Virus record (IMG/VR): IMGVR_UViG_3300007640_005663
Location: 1 to 29,699 of that record
Source: a virus
Length of the DNA stretch: 29,699 nt
Strand: one strand, 5' to 3'
A program made the translations under genes and the position numbers. Every line of letters starts with the position of its first letter. Position 1 is the stretch's first letter. The notes under the pieces were generated by a model. That model did not search any database. It was given only the letters and a program-made list of their open reading frames with translations, and was not told the DNA's origin. This document shows positions 20,655 through 29,579 of this stretch, piece after piece.

Positions 20655-21482
20655 TCTTTTCAAAGGGATACCGTTGGCTATTTCTTCTATAGTAAATTCA
20701 GTCCAAGCGTAATCGTTAAGCCATTGTTTTCTATTTGGTTTTAATGGATATTTTATTGTACTAATATCTTTGTTACCTACATCATATGCTAAACTACTTG
20801 GACCACAAAAAACTGGAACACCTGCTAATATAGCTTGCGGTCCTGGATTACTACTCCAACTTATTACAGCATGACAATCTTTAAAACTTAAATTATAGTC
20901 GTCGTATGTATTATCAAGTTTTATAGGATCGTCTCTATAAACATTTTTGTATTGTCTTTCAATGTGATCTAATCTACATCTTGGATGTGGTCTAAAAACA
21001 ATTGGTTTATCACAATACCTTTGTACTTCATCTATTATATTCATTATCCAATGACTCATACGTGGCATATTCTGCCATTGTAGACTTTTATCATGTTGGC
21101 CGCATATTAATATATACTCGCCTTCGTCTTTCCATTGTTTAAGATTTATTTCGAGCGCAGTAGCACGATCACCGCTGGCACCAGTATTGCCAAAATAACC
21201 ATCACGATTAATACCATTAAGTCCTACCTTCCATGTTGTTCCTCTTTTGATTCCGCCAACTTCTAATACAATAACTTTTTTACCTGTCTTTGTATAGTAA
21301 TCCCAAATAGGTTTATTTGCAGCCATTCTGCCGTGAAATAACACGCTCCATATAACAGCTACATCGGCGTGCATACTATCGTATTCTACCATATGGCCAG
21401 CTTTGCGTAAGCTGTGTTCAAATGCTTCAAAGACAGGTTTGCTGTTCATTGCACCAAATTGCGGAAATAAACTAAATCTCAT
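20637..21482 (-). CDS. GT-B-type capsule/Kdo-like transferase
   Basis: 281 aa. The C-terminal half has VFRPHPR (about 172-178), then DCHAVISWSSNPGPQAILAG and VPVFCGPSS, a layout like capsule polysaccharide or CDP-glycerol/Kdo transferases (R.HP followed by the S.SS..A...G.P turn). The N-terminal region holds MHADVAVIWSVLFHGRM. Two more proteins in the window share this pattern (22333-23262 and the second half of 23249-24928), so they form a small paralogous set. The ribosome site GGAG is visible. It diverges from the glycosyltransferase at 21521. With kdsA/kdsB in the window a Kdo-type donor is attractive, but donor specificity cannot be read here. Confidence 0.65.
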   Translation of the reverse strand: MRFSLFPQFGAMNSKPVFEAFEHSLRKAGHMVEYDSMHADVAVIWSVLFHGRMAANKPIWDYYTKTGKKVIVLEVGGIKRGTTWKVGLNGINRDGYFGNTGASGDRATALEINLKQWKDEGEYILICGQHDKSLQWQNMPRMSHWIMNIIDEVQRYCDKPIVFRPHPRCRLDHIERQYKNVYRDDPIKLDNTYDDYNLSFKDCHAVISWSSNPGPQAILAGVPVFCGPSSLAYDVGNKDISTIKYPLKPNRKQWLNDYAWTEFTIEEIANGIPLKRLTSRL

Positions 21483-21484
21483 TT

Positions 21485-21506
21485 GTAAATACTCCAGTAT
21501 TATTTA
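21485..21506. promoter_or_regulatory. Divergent late-promoter-like pair
   Basis: On the + strand GTAAATA (21485-21491) faces the gene at 21521. On the - strand TTAAATAA (21506-21499) faces the gene at 21482. Neither is the exact octamer. They share 22 bp between two divergent genes, each with a good ribosome site (AAGGA and GGAG). Confidence 0.45.
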
Positions 21507-21520
21507 ACAAGGACTTTATT

Positions 21521-22345
21521 GTGCAAACTATTTCATTTGTTTCAACTTTTCATAAACCTGTACTTGACTTGTACGGGCAACGATTTATCGATAGTTTTAG
21601 TAAAAACATTGATAAACAATTTACATTGTACTTATATGCAGAAGATTGCGTACCGCAAACAAATGATAGTCGTATTATAATTTTAGATCAAAAAGCAGAA
21701 CTTCCAAAACTTGTTGCGTTTAAGGAACGATGGAAAAATGTACCAAAAGCAAATGGTAAATGTCCACCTGAGATAAAAGCACGTAGACCAAGAGACTGGC
21801 ATAAAGAATTTAAATGGCATGCCATACGTTTTGCTAACAAAGTGTATGCTGTGTTTGATGCTGCACAACGTTGTAATACAGATTGGTTAATTTGGTTAGA
21901 TGCAGATACATATGTACATTCACCTGCAACATACAACGACATTGCAAGATTTTGTCCAGAACAAGCATGGATGAGCTATTTGGGTAGAGGTAAGAAATGG
22001 CCAGAGTGCGGCTTCTACGGTATTAATTTGAAAACTAAAATTGGGCAAAACTTTTTAAAAGAATTTGAACGTGTTTACGAAGATGCAGAAAACGGAATTT
22101 TCAAAATGGAAGAATGGCACGATAGTTATGTATTTGAAGAAGTTAGAAAAACAATACAAAGTAAAAGTCCTCAAAGCAAGTATTACAATATAAGTGGTAA
22201 CTTGATTAACGGTGAAGGACATCCTATGATTAATAGCGATTTAGGAAAATATTTTGATCACCTAAAAGGTGACAGAAAAGAAGTAGGTAAAAGTAACAAA
22301 CCTAAAGATTTAATTGTGCAACGCAATGAATCTTATTGGCAATAA
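21521..22345 (+). CDS. GT-A-type glycosyltransferase
   Basis: 274 aa, starting at a GTG (21521) seven nt after AAGGA. The DXD-type metal/nucleotide-sugar motif is WLDADTYVH (125-133, Asp127 and Asp129). The preceding RDWHKEFKWHAIRFANK segment and the later ECGFYGINL fit the GT-A fold. No membrane segment, so it acts in the cytoplasm, or on the membrane face with a partner. It is the only + strand gene in the sugar island and ends with a 13-nt overlap with the convergent GT-B gene. The acceptor is unknown. Confidence 0.82.
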   Translation: MQTISFVSTFHKPVLDLYGQRFIDSFSKNIDKQFTLYLYAEDCVPQTNDSRIIILDQKAELPKLVAFKERWKNVPKANGKCPPEIKARRPRDWHKEFKWHAIRFANKVYAVFDAAQRCNTDWLIWLDADTYVHSPATYNDIARFCPEQAWMSYLGRGKKWPECGFYGINLKTKIGQNFLKEFERVYEDAENGIFKMEEWHDSYVFEEVRKTIQSKSPQSKYYNISGNLINGEGHPMINSDLGKYFDHLKGDRKEVGKSNKPKDLIVQRNESYWQ

Positions 22346-23262
22346 TTTTTCATATGTGACCAGCATTCACCAGATGATAATTCTGCAAAGTTCCAAGTAA
22401 ACATACTTATTCGTTGAGCCCATTTTTCTCTATCAAATTCTAAAGGATTCTCGATATACTGCAATTCGGTATTTGCAGCGTCTCTACATTGACTTGCTCC
22501 TGCATCTGTAATAAATGTATGATAGCCTTGTATCATAGGACCAACTACTGCACTACTATTATGATTTACAACTGCCCAACATTTAGTTAAATCTTCTTCT
22601 AAACTTCTGCCAATTGGAGATATTTTTACTCCTGGTAAATTTTTTAGTCTAGTGCGTCTTTCATTTAGATAATGCTGTGCTTTTTGGTCGCCAGGATGTG
22701 CTCTTATTAGAATAGGTCTATCTGTGTATTTGCGTATTCTTTTTATAGTTTTTAATGCCCAATCTTGTACATCTTCTCCTTGCATACTCCAACCTCCGTT
22801 TCGTTGGAGCATAAGTATAATCCATTTACCTTTTCTTTTTGTTGGTTCTATCTTTATCTTATAATTTGCAGAAATTTTATTCCATCGTTGAACATCTATG
22901 TTATTATCACAATATATTCCAGTATGAGGGAAAACTCCATTAAAACTATACCGTAGATATCCTAATGGATTTTGTTTGTTTGCATAATTTAATAAATTTG
23001 CATCAGCAGCACACGTATACCTGTCTCGCAATTTTTGATATTCTATAACATCATTACGTAACTTTAAATGTACAGGTGCTTTATTTTCATACACCCATCC
23101 TTGAATTACTGCTACATCTGCAGGGATAAGTTGATAGCCTGTGTGTAGTATACCAGTGTCACCATTTTTTTGAACGCCTTCTACATACCTTCTTAGTAAT
23201 TCTGTTTTTTGTTGATTGCTGTTTTTAGTAGGAACAACACTTAGATAACTAACTACTTTCAT
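22333..23262 (-). CDS. GT-B-type transferase, second paralogue
   Basis: 309 aa. Shares the C-terminal layout with 20637-21482: KYTDRPILIRAHPGDQK, then KCWAVVNHNSSAVVGPMIQG, a short YHTFITDAG stretch and a terminal NFAELSSGECW helix like the EI..G end of the family. The N-terminal region has PADVAVIQGW, matching ADVAVIW in the first paralogue. No signal peptide or membrane segment. The ribosome site for its start lies in the end of the fused gene (14-nt overlap). Likely a polysaccharide or Kdo-type sugar transferase; the donor is unproven. Confidence 0.65.
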   Translation of the reverse strand: MKVVSYLSVVPTKNSNQQKTELLRRYVEGVQKNGDTGILHTGYQLIPADVAVIQGWVYENKAPVHLKLRNDVIEYQKLRDRYTCAADANLLNYANKQNPLGYLRYSFNGVFPHTGIYCDNNIDVQRWNKISANYKIKIEPTKRKGKWIILMLQRNGGWSMQGEDVQDWALKTIKRIRKYTDRPILIRAHPGDQKAQHYLNERRTRLKNLPGVKISPIGRSLEEDLTKCWAVVNHNSSAVVGPMIQGYHTFITDAGASQCRDAANTELQYIENPLEFDREKWAQRISMFTWNFAELSSGECWSHMKNYCQ

Positions 23263-24928
23263 AATTTTCTGTGAGAATTCTCCATGCTGTTCCGTCTTTC
23301 ATTTCTGCTTGTGTAAATTGATTATAACTTAAAAAATTTGCAAGTTCTACTTGTGTTGATCTATGAGGTATACGTAAATTGTTTTCAATGTCTGCAATAC
23401 TAGTATTGCAAAATGCACTAGCAGCATTTGGTGCTAGTGCAATAGCAGGCAATCCAAATAAGAATGCTTCTGATGCAGCAATACTATTAAATGTTACTAG
23501 GCAATACACATCATTAGCCATAGCATCCCAAATTGTGTTTTTTGTAACTCTTTCTGATCTTCCTGGTTTTAATCTAACTTCAATAGGACGATCAGTATGT
23601 TTTTTGATGTTTTCAATTGTTAATTTCATCCAAGCATCAAGATCTTGATCGTAAAATTTCATAACTTTTTCGCTCGGAGGAACAACTAAAATTTTACTTC
23701 CAGTTTTTGGTTTGCCAGGTTTCCAATTTAATTTTGCTAAACGATCGCTTGCCATAGGTTTAAAATTTAATGCTTGTAAACTATTTTTTGTAATACGATG
23801 GTATTCTTTTTTTGTTCCTGGTTGGATATAACCAGTATCAATTGCGTAGAAATCTCTTTTATTTTCTAAACAATATTTTATTGCTTTTTGTCCACCGCCG
23901 CCTAAGCCTCTAATAACAAGAGTGTTATCTGTATCTTGTTCTCTATCAAAGTCGCTAATAAAACCGCCGCTGCCATTTATAAATGCTTTCAGATAAGGAT
24001 CGTATTCTAATCCCTTTTTTTCTAAATTAAATTCTTCTTTTTGCACAGCAATTGCAGCAGTTTTTATTCCCATATCATCATCATTCTCTATTGTTTCATT
24101 TTTAAAATAAACTTGGGTAGGATCAATTAAGTTATTTAAAAATTGCTTAATTAATTTTTTTTTTGACTCCGTATAGGATAAATCGTCGACATCTATTTCT
24201 TTGTTACGTTCCCTATATAACTTATATTGATAACTTTGCTCCATTTTTTTAGCATATTGAATATGAGCTCTATACCATTCTATATTATATTCACAGGTAG
24301 CATAATCATCAAACCAAGGTCCGCCTTCTGTGTAATGTAGTGCTTTTGGCTTTCCATCAACCGGTTCTTCATACCAACCTACTAGCCAATTCCATTCATG
24401 ACTAAGCTCACCTACTTCTTCGTCTTTTAACCAGCTAAATCTATGAAAGTATGCACCAGTTCTTGCCATGTCATTTACTACATCTAAAGTTAATTTAGCA
24501 TTACCAGGATGACCACAATTTATTAGCATCATACTCGACCAATTTTTTCTTGGATAAGCGTGTTGTACTTGTCCATCCATTTTAGTTGACCCAGGTTTAG
24601 GTGTATAATCATGATGAGCACACATTACAGCTTTGCTTTCGTCACGTTGATCCCAAAGCAGTTTAATATCTTCTAGAAAAACAAAATCGCAGTCAATAAA
24701 CAATGCCCAACCTTCATAGTTACACAAATGCGGAATTAAAAATCTTGTAAATGTAAATTCTGTGCTTGCGAGTTGATCTATTTCACGAGTGTATACACCG
24801 TCACCTCTCAGTGACTTTTGTTTCAATGGAATAATTTCTACAGGTACACTACTTGTTTCTTCAATACTACTTTTACAAACTTGATAAGCAATATCTTCTC
24901 TGCTATCCCATCCTACAAATACTTTCAT
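23249..24928 (-). CDS. Two-domain glycosyltransferase (GT-A plus GT-B)
   Basis: 559 aa. The first 240 residues form a GT8-like GT-A domain with FIDCDFVF (Asp79/Asp81), VFVGWDSRED at the start and LSHEWNWLVGWY near 184-195. A charged linker follows (about 245-330). The remainder repeats the GT-B pattern of the two neighbouring genes: KILVVPPSEK, KKHTDRPIEVRLKPGRS, VTFNSIAASEAFLFGLPAIAL and a DGTAWRIL end. It appears to be a fusion of two transferases that could add two sugars in sequence. It overlaps its neighbours at both ends (TAATG at 24928; 14 nt at 23262). Confidence 0.8.
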   Translation of the reverse strand: MKVFVGWDSREDIAYQVCKSSIEETSSVPVEIIPLKQKSLRGDGVYTREIDQLASTEFTFTRFLIPHLCNYEGWALFIDCDFVFLEDIKLLWDQRDESKAVMCAHHDYTPKPGSTKMDGQVQHAYPRKNWSSMMLINCGHPGNAKLTLDVVNDMARTGAYFHRFSWLKDEEVGELSHEWNWLVGWYEEPVDGKPKALHYTEGGPWFDDYATCEYNIEWYRAHIQYAKKMEQSYQYKLYRERNKEIDVDDLSYTESKKKLIKQFLNNLIDPTQVYFKNETIENDDDMGIKTAAIAVQKEEFNLEKKGLEYDPYLKAFINGSGGFISDFDREQDTDNTLVIRGLGGGGQKAIKYCLENKRDFYAIDTGYIQPGTKKEYHRITKNSLQALNFKPMASDRLAKLNWKPGKPKTGSKILVVPPSEKVMKFYDQDLDAWMKLTIENIKKHTDRPIEVRLKPGRSERVTKNTIWDAMANDVYCLVTFNSIAASEAFLFGLPAIALAPNAASAFCNTSIADIENNLRIPHRSTQVELANFLSYNQFTQAEMKDGTAWRILTENYESS

Positions 24929-25695
24929 TAATCTCTTCTTTCTATATCTTCTTCACTTAATTCTTTACCCATCCAGACTTCTATAACTTTTGCTGCTTTG
25001 TTATCTAAATTTACAGCCTTATGCCAATAGCCTATTGGAATGTCAATACTATCACCTGGCGTTAATAGTGTGCTAGTTCTTCTTCCTATTTTATCTTCAA
25101 GGAACATATTGATAACGCCATTAACAACGTGCCAGTGTTCGCTGCGTTTAAAGTGTCGTTGATCACTAAGTGCTTTACCTGCTGCAAACTCAAGTTGTTT
25201 AACTTGCCAACCTTCACCTTTATCTAATATAGTGTATTTGCCCCAAGCACGTTCTGTTGTAGGTTGACTCCAATCTTTGAGTATCCAACTGCTTGAGTTT
25301 TTCTTATCTTTACCGCCAACACCCCAGGCAAATTCAACATCAGGATGATTGCCCCAAGTTTCAAATTCTGGTGTTGTTTTATTTGTTCTATCACCGCCAT
25401 TAGCAAAGATAAGTTTCCAACTACTTGCCTTTGTAGATAAAACTTGCCCTATAGCAAGACATGCTGTGTTGTCGTTATCGTCAAATGCTATAACTTCATC
25501 TACACATTCTAGTTCTTTAACAATGGCAGCCCGTTCATCAATTGACATAAACGGACGACCCTTTTTGCGTGTAAGCCAAGCATCAGAATTAAGACCAACT
25601 ACTAAGTGATCTCCAAGTTCTCGTGCTGCTTTAAAATAGGCAATGTGCCCGGAATGTAGAGGATCAAATCCACCTGTAACTAGTACTACTTTCAT
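24928..25695 (-). CDS. Cytidylyltransferase-cupin fusion
   Basis: 255 aa. Residues 1 to about 145 form an RfaE2/HldE-type nucleotidyltransferase: TGGFDPLHSGHIAYFKAARE (7-26) with the HSGH (14-17) active-site box, GLNSDAWL, and SSSWIL (about 134-139) near the ATP/CTP-binding end. Residues from about 150 form a cupin like the isomerase part of ManC: HFKRSEHWHVVNG with His181, Glu186, His187 and His189, then PGDSIDIPIGYWHKA. It may couple sugar-phosphate isomerisation with nucleotide activation. A late octamer lies 4 nt before the ATG with no ribosome site, and it overlaps the two-domain glycosyltransferase gene by one base (TAATG). Confidence 0.87.
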   Translation of the reverse strand: MKVVLVTGGFDPLHSGHIAYFKAARELGDHLVVGLNSDAWLTRKKGRPFMSIDERAAIVKELECVDEVIAFDDNDNTACLAIGQVLSTKASSWKLIFANGGDRTNKTTPEFETWGNHPDVEFAWGVGGKDKKNSSSWILKDWSQPTTERAWGKYTILDKGEGWQVKQLEFAAGKALSDQRHFKRSEHWHVVNGVINMFLEDKIGRRTSTLLTPGDSIDIPIGYWHKAVNLDNKAAKVIEVWMGKELSEEDIERRD

Positions 25696-25699
25696 GTAG

Positions 25700-25707
25700 T
25701 ATTTATA
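25700..25707 (-). promoter_or_regulatory. T4-type late promoter octamer
   Basis: Minus strand exact TATAAATA (25707-25700), 4 nt before the ATG at 25695. It starts a sub-operon of the cytidylyltransferase-cupin and the glycosyltransferases below it. Confidence 0.65.
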
Positions 25708-25718
25708 TGCGTACTTTA

Positions 25719-26462
25719 CTAAGTTTTATTTTTTGGTAATTTTAAATTATCGTTATGAATCGATTGTACAAGTGTGTAATCTAATTTAAGATCATTAATT
25801 AATTTAGAAAGAGCTAAAGTGTCTTTAGGTAAACAGGCACCGCTATAACCACGTAAATTTTTATTTACATCTAAATAATTTCCACTTGTTTTATTTGTTT
25901 TTTTATACGCATTTTTTATAACACTATAATCTGCATCATATTTGTTGGCAATATCGTACATAATATTAGCAAACACAACTCTAAGTGCTGCATAAGAGTT
26001 ATTATATAATTTCAATATTTCTGCTTCTGCTGGCATCATATAATCTACATTTTTAGGTAACTTACCAAAAGCGTTTCTTACTTTACGTCCTATTTTTAAA
26101 TTATTTGTACCAATAGCTAATAAATCACATTGTTCAAAATCTTTGTCAGCATAATTTTGTCTAAGAAATTCAGGTACAAAACAAATATCTATGTTATGTT
26201 TTTTTATTAGTTCATCTGTAGTACCCGGAGTAGTTGTGCTTCGAATTGCTACTACTCCTTTATAATCATACAGGCTAATATCTTTTACAACATTATTAAC
26301 TTGGTCTTCAGGAGTGCAAATAAAAATAATTTCTGCAGTCAACACATCTCTTAAAGCTGTATTATATTTGACATCGTGCTCAAGTACGGTGTGTCCTAAC
26401 CTTTTAAAGCCGTTAACATTTGCTTTTCCAACAACACCTATACCTACTACACCTATAATCAT
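25719..26462 (-). CDS. UDP-glucose/GDP-mannose dehydrogenase-like protein, short form
   Basis: 247 aa, against about 390-450 for the full family. The N-terminal Rossmann fold has GIGVVGKANVNGF (7-19). The central helical domain has LKLYNNSYAALRVVFANI (about 150-167) and the catalytic-loop motif GYSGACLPKDT with Cys210, Lys213 and Asp214. The C-terminal UDP-sugar-binding domain is mostly absent. The active-site Cys and nearby Lys/Asp are present, so oxidation of a sugar nucleotide to a uronic acid is possible only if the missing domain is not essential or is supplied elsewhere. It overlaps the epimerase by ATGA. Confidence 0.85.
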   Translation of the reverse strand: MIIGVVGIGVVGKANVNGFKRLGHTVLEHDVKYNTALRDVLTAEIIFICTPEDQVNNVVKDISLYDYKGVVAIRSTTTPGTTDELIKKHNIDICFVPEFLRQNYADKDFEQCDLLAIGTNNLKIGRKVRNAFGKLPKNVDYMMPAEAEILKLYNNSYAALRVVFANIMYDIANKYDADYSVIKNAYKKTNKTSGNYLDVNKNLRGYSGACLPKDTLALSKLINDLKLDYTLVQSIHNDNLKLPKNKT

Positions 26463-27328
26463 AATAAACTTTCTATTGTTTTTTTAAGTCCAACGTCTAA
26501 AGGAGTATAATTAGTAAATCCTGTTAGCATTTGTACTAGTGTTGTATCAGGACATCTACGTTTTGCACTGCCTTCTGGACCTGGTAGTATTTGTAACTTG
26601 TCAGGATTTATACCCATAAAGCCCATAATAAGTTTTGCTACTACGCTTATCTTTACTTCGTTGTCATTTCCAACATGCACTATGTTACTACAAGATTTTT
26701 TGATAAGAATGTCAGTCATTTGCACTGCATCATCTATATAACAAAAACTTCTAGTATCATCGCCTTTAATATAATACTCGCCACGTTTACAGCGTTCTAC
26801 AAATTCGTTGACGAAATGATCTACTTGTCCTGGACCATAAACATTAAAATATCTAATAATTAAATAATCTAATCCGCTGTTTGCTACTAGGTTTTCACCT
26901 AGAGCTTTCGGAATGCTATAACTCCATCTTGGATTCGTAATGTCGTTAAACACAACCGGTACTTGCTCATCAGTTGGCACATGGTAATAACCTGCATCAA
27001 TTGCTCCATTAAATATTTCACAAGTACTAGCAAAAACAAATTTAGTATTGGTATTTTTATAACGTTCAATTAAATTTATTGTTGGTAGTGTATTATTTAT
27101 TAGTACATCAGTTGGCTGTTCATAAAATAATTTAGTGCCATTAGTTGCAGCAAGGTGTACTACAATATCATAGTCAGGTAATAATTGTGTAGTATTTTTA
27201 TCTGATAAATCTTCACCGCGGATTTTTTTATCGTAAGGTACTACATATGCATTTTGTTTTTGTAAATGTTTGTAGTAATGACTGCCAATAAATCCGTGTG
27301 AACCAGTTAATAAAATTTTACCATCCAA
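26459..27328 (-). CDS. NAD-dependent sugar-nucleotide epimerase/dehydratase
   Basis: 289 aa, extended SDR family. Visible: the NAD-binding TGSHGFIGSH (8-17), FASTCEIF (99-106) with catalytic Ser/Thr, the YSIPK (137-141) Tyr-Lys pair, and YFNVYGPGQ in the substrate region. All catalytic features are present. Substrate cannot be read; UDP- or GDP-linked sugars are usual. It overlaps the FkbM gene upstream (11 nt) and the dehydrogenase downstream (ATGA), so these three enzymes are probably made together. Acts in the cytoplasm on nucleotide sugars feeding the glycosyltransferases. Confidence 0.9.
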   Translation of the reverse strand: MDGKILLTGSHGFIGSHYYKHLQKQNAYVVPYDKKIRGEDLSDKNTTQLLPDYDIVVHLAATNGTKLFYEQPTDVLINNTLPTINLIERYKNTNTKFVFASTCEIFNGAIDAGYYHVPTDEQVPVVFNDITNPRWSYSIPKALGENLVANSGLDYLIIRYFNVYGPGQVDHFVNEFVERCKRGEYYIKGDDTRSFCYIDDAVQMTDILIKKSCSNIVHVGNDNEVKISVVAKLIMGFMGINPDKLQILPGPEGSAKRRCPDTTLVQMLTGFTNYTPLDVGLKKTIESLL

Positions 27329-27938
27329 AGATATAGTCTTTCCTTACGTTTGTTATTTCTCTGGCGCCAAAAGATTTCAAATACATACCTGCACATTGAT
27401 CTGTGTCAGCTTGCTGTTCACATACTATAATTGGTTTGTATCTAAGGATAGTATCCATTGCGCCTTTTAACACTTCTAATTCATGTCTTTCACAATCAAT
27501 TTTTAATAATCCAAACTTTGGTAAATTTAAATCATCTAATCTTTTAATTTGAATACTACCGGTGCCAACTTCACTAACAAAACTGCCGCCTGTGTTTTCT
27601 TCGTCAAATACCATTTCAACTACATCATTAACACTGCCTAATGCGTGTTTATGAATTTGTACAGGCAGTCCACTTACATTTCTTTCTAAGCACGAATATA
27701 CTTGCTCAAGAGGTTCGTAAGCTATTACTTGGTTAAACTTTTCTGTAAGAGGTTTAGACCACAGACCAACATTAGCACCTATGTCAACTGCAATGTTAAA
27801 GTCACTTACATACTTGTATGCTTCATCTCTTACATCATCTTGATACTGCGGCGGGCCACCATTTTTAACTCTTTTTGCAATTAATCTTTCAAAGTGTTCA
27901 TCTGTATCTGGCATCCAGTATTCAAATACTTTTTTCAT
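27318..27938 (-). CDS. FkbM-type SAM-dependent methyltransferase
   Basis: 206 aa. The SAM-binding glycine-rich motif is AVDIGANVGLWSKPL. EPLEQVYSCLERNV is motif II, with IDCERHELEVLKGA near 148-161 forming the FkbM acidic/hydrophobic core. No membrane segment. FkbM enzymes O-methylate sugars or polyketides. Beside sugar-nucleotide and glycosyltransferase genes, a sugar hydroxyl is the likely target. It is paired with a second FkbM gene upstream with an ATGA overlap. SAM could come from the phage metK. Confidence 0.92.
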   Translation of the reverse strand: MKKVFEYWMPDTDEHFERLIAKRVKNGGPPQYQDDVRDEAYKYVSDFNIAVDIGANVGLWSKPLTEKFNQVIAYEPLEQVYSCLERNVSGLPVQIHKHALGSVNDVVEMVFDEENTGGSFVSEVGTGSIQIKRLDDLNLPKFGLLKIDCERHELEVLKGAMDTILRYKPIIVCEQQADTDQCAGMYLKSFGAREITNVRKDYIFGW

Positions 27939-28597
27939 TTCACACCTATCAAAGCATTTTTGCTTCCTATATTAGCTAACTCTGTATATCCATGGCGAGA
28001 TAAAATATCTAGTACTGAATTTTTTTGAAATCCATATCTTTTTTCATGTCCTTTTCTTTCATAAAGAATTACAGGTTTATATTTTAAAATTGTTTTTAAA
28101 CCACCTTTGATAATAAAAGGTTCAAACCCTTCTGCATCAATTTTAATAAAATCTACATTTGTAAAATTAAATGAATCTAATGTAGAAATTTTTACCTTGG
28201 TAGTATTTTCTTGATTTGTACTAATATGAGTTGAAAAGGTACTTTTAGGATTAAAATTTATAGAAACTTTTTCTTTTTTGTCGCCTAATCCGCAGTCATA
28301 TATTTCTACATTTTGTAAATTAAATTTTTTTGCATTCATTTTAAAGCAAGCATTAATTTCAGGAACTATTTCAAATGCAGAAACTTTTTTAAATATATTA
28401 GACATATTAGCCGACATTAGTCCATAATTGGCTCCAATGTCAATAGTATGTCTAAAGTTTTTACAAAAAGATATTGCTGTATCTAATTGATCTTTTTGAT
28501 AATCTAAAATATTTGAAATTTTAGATTTATTAAAAGCTCTCTCTAGAGTACTATCACCTTGTAATACATGCCAACCATAAAGGAGATCAGTATCCAT
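27935..28597 (-). CDS. FkbM-type SAM-dependent methyltransferase, second copy
   Basis: 220 aa. Motif I is TIDIGANYGLMSANM, followed by AFEIVPEINACFKMN and IKIDAEGFEPFIIKGG, the FkbM signature. It is more AT-rich and more lysine-rich than the 206-aa neighbour, so the two are not a recent tandem copy. AAGGTG stands before the ATG. The pair suggests two methylation steps, or two positions, on a glycan. Confidence 0.92.
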   Translation of the reverse strand: MDTDLLYGWHVLQGDSTLERAFNKSKISNILDYQKDQLDTAISFCKNFRHTIDIGANYGLMSANMSNIFKKVSAFEIVPEINACFKMNAKKFNLQNVEIYDCGLGDKKEKVSINFNPKSTFSTHISTNQENTTKVKISTLDSFNFTNVDFIKIDAEGFEPFIIKGGLKTILKYKPVILYERKGHEKRYGFQKNSVLDILSRHGYTELANIGSKNALIGVK

Positions 28598-28607
28598 TTC
28601 TTACACC

Positions 28608-29549
28608 TTATATAAAAAACTTTTTAGCAAAATTACTAATAATGTTTGATACAGCAGTCTCTGCTACATGTCTACTATCAGTAATTTTCTTTCCTTTTTT
28701 GCCACCAAATGTTACAATTGGCATATGGCTAGGAATCCATTTAACATATTCAAAACTAGGCCAGTAATATACATTTTTATCATTAATGTTTCTTAATGCT
28801 TCGTCTATTGAAACACGTAATATACTTTTGCTTACACAATCACTAACTACACATGGTCTTTCTTGAAATGTAGCATTAAGTGGTACAGGACTTAGTGTAA
28901 TAATAATAGGTTTATTGCCGCAGTATTTTCTTAACAACTCAACAATTGTTTTTATATTTGCAATATTTTCTTCTACGGTACTAACAACAGATTCGTGTTT
29001 GTTGGGATCAAACATATCATTAGGCACACCTCTCCAAAATACGCCTCCGGTTTCTTTGTCTTTCCAAACTTCTGCTAAACCAAAAGTAATAACAAATCCG
29101 TTGTGATTGATAAAATGTTTTTTTATTTGTTCTTGCTCTTCAGGAGATTCCCATTTACCTACACCGTCTGCTAATTCATCATACCAATAAGCATCGTGAC
29201 TACGATTACCTGTTAATGCCCATTCTATAAATTGTCTTACTGCAAAACTATTGTTTAATCCTTCTGGAATAAAAAGTGCTTCTGTGCCTCTTCCGTTCTT
29301 TTCCATCCATTCTCTAATGCGTAATGCAAAGCAACTTCCCATAGTCAAAACTTTATCTTGTGGTCTAAAAATAGGTTTTGGAGGTCCGTATGCAGAAAAC
29401 AATTCATTTAACACTCCGTTAACATTATTTTCAGCCATCATATCTTTTGGCCAATAGTCAACTCTATCACCTTTGTGCCATTTAGTAATGTTACTTGCTT
29501 TAATACTTTCTGTTGGATTAAGTACCCCAGAAACACGATATTTTCCCAT
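28608..29549 (-). CDS. GSCFA-domain protein (SGNH-like)
   Basis: 313 aa. The family-defining MGSCFA (70-75) is followed by LRIREWMEKNGRG. FGLAEVW and later conserved blocks fit a GSCFA/SGNH-hydrolase fold, where the Ser of the GSCF-type motif may be the nucleophile. The family is found beside glycan genes and is thought to act as an esterase or acetyltransferase on carbohydrates; direct proof is limited. GGAG is 12 nt before the ATG, which is long. The first gene of the sugar island operon, behind an exact late octamer at 29572-29579. Confidence 0.88.
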   Translation of the reverse strand: MGKYRVSGVLNPTESIKASNITKWHKGDRVDYWPKDMMAENNVNGVLNELFSAYGPPKPIFRPQDKVLTMGSCFALRIREWMEKNGRGTEALFIPEGLNNSFAVRQFIEWALTGNRSHDAYWYDELADGVGKWESPEEQEQIKKHFINHNGFVITFGLAEVWKDKETGGVFWRGVPNDMFDPNKHESVVSTVEENIANIKTIVELLRKYCGNKPIIITLSPVPLNATFQERPCVVSDCVSKSILRVSIDEALRNINDKNVYYWPSFEYVKWIPSHMPIVTFGGKKGKKITDSRHVAETAVSNIISNFAKKFFI

Positions 29550-29571
29550 ATATATTTTATACTCCGTAAGT

Positions 29572-29579
29572 TATTTATA
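29572..29579 (-). promoter_or_regulatory. T4-type late promoter octamer
   Basis: Minus strand exact TATAAATA (29579-29572). It overlaps the stop codon of the upstream gene and leads the sugar island with a short leader that carries GGAG. Confidence 0.68.
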
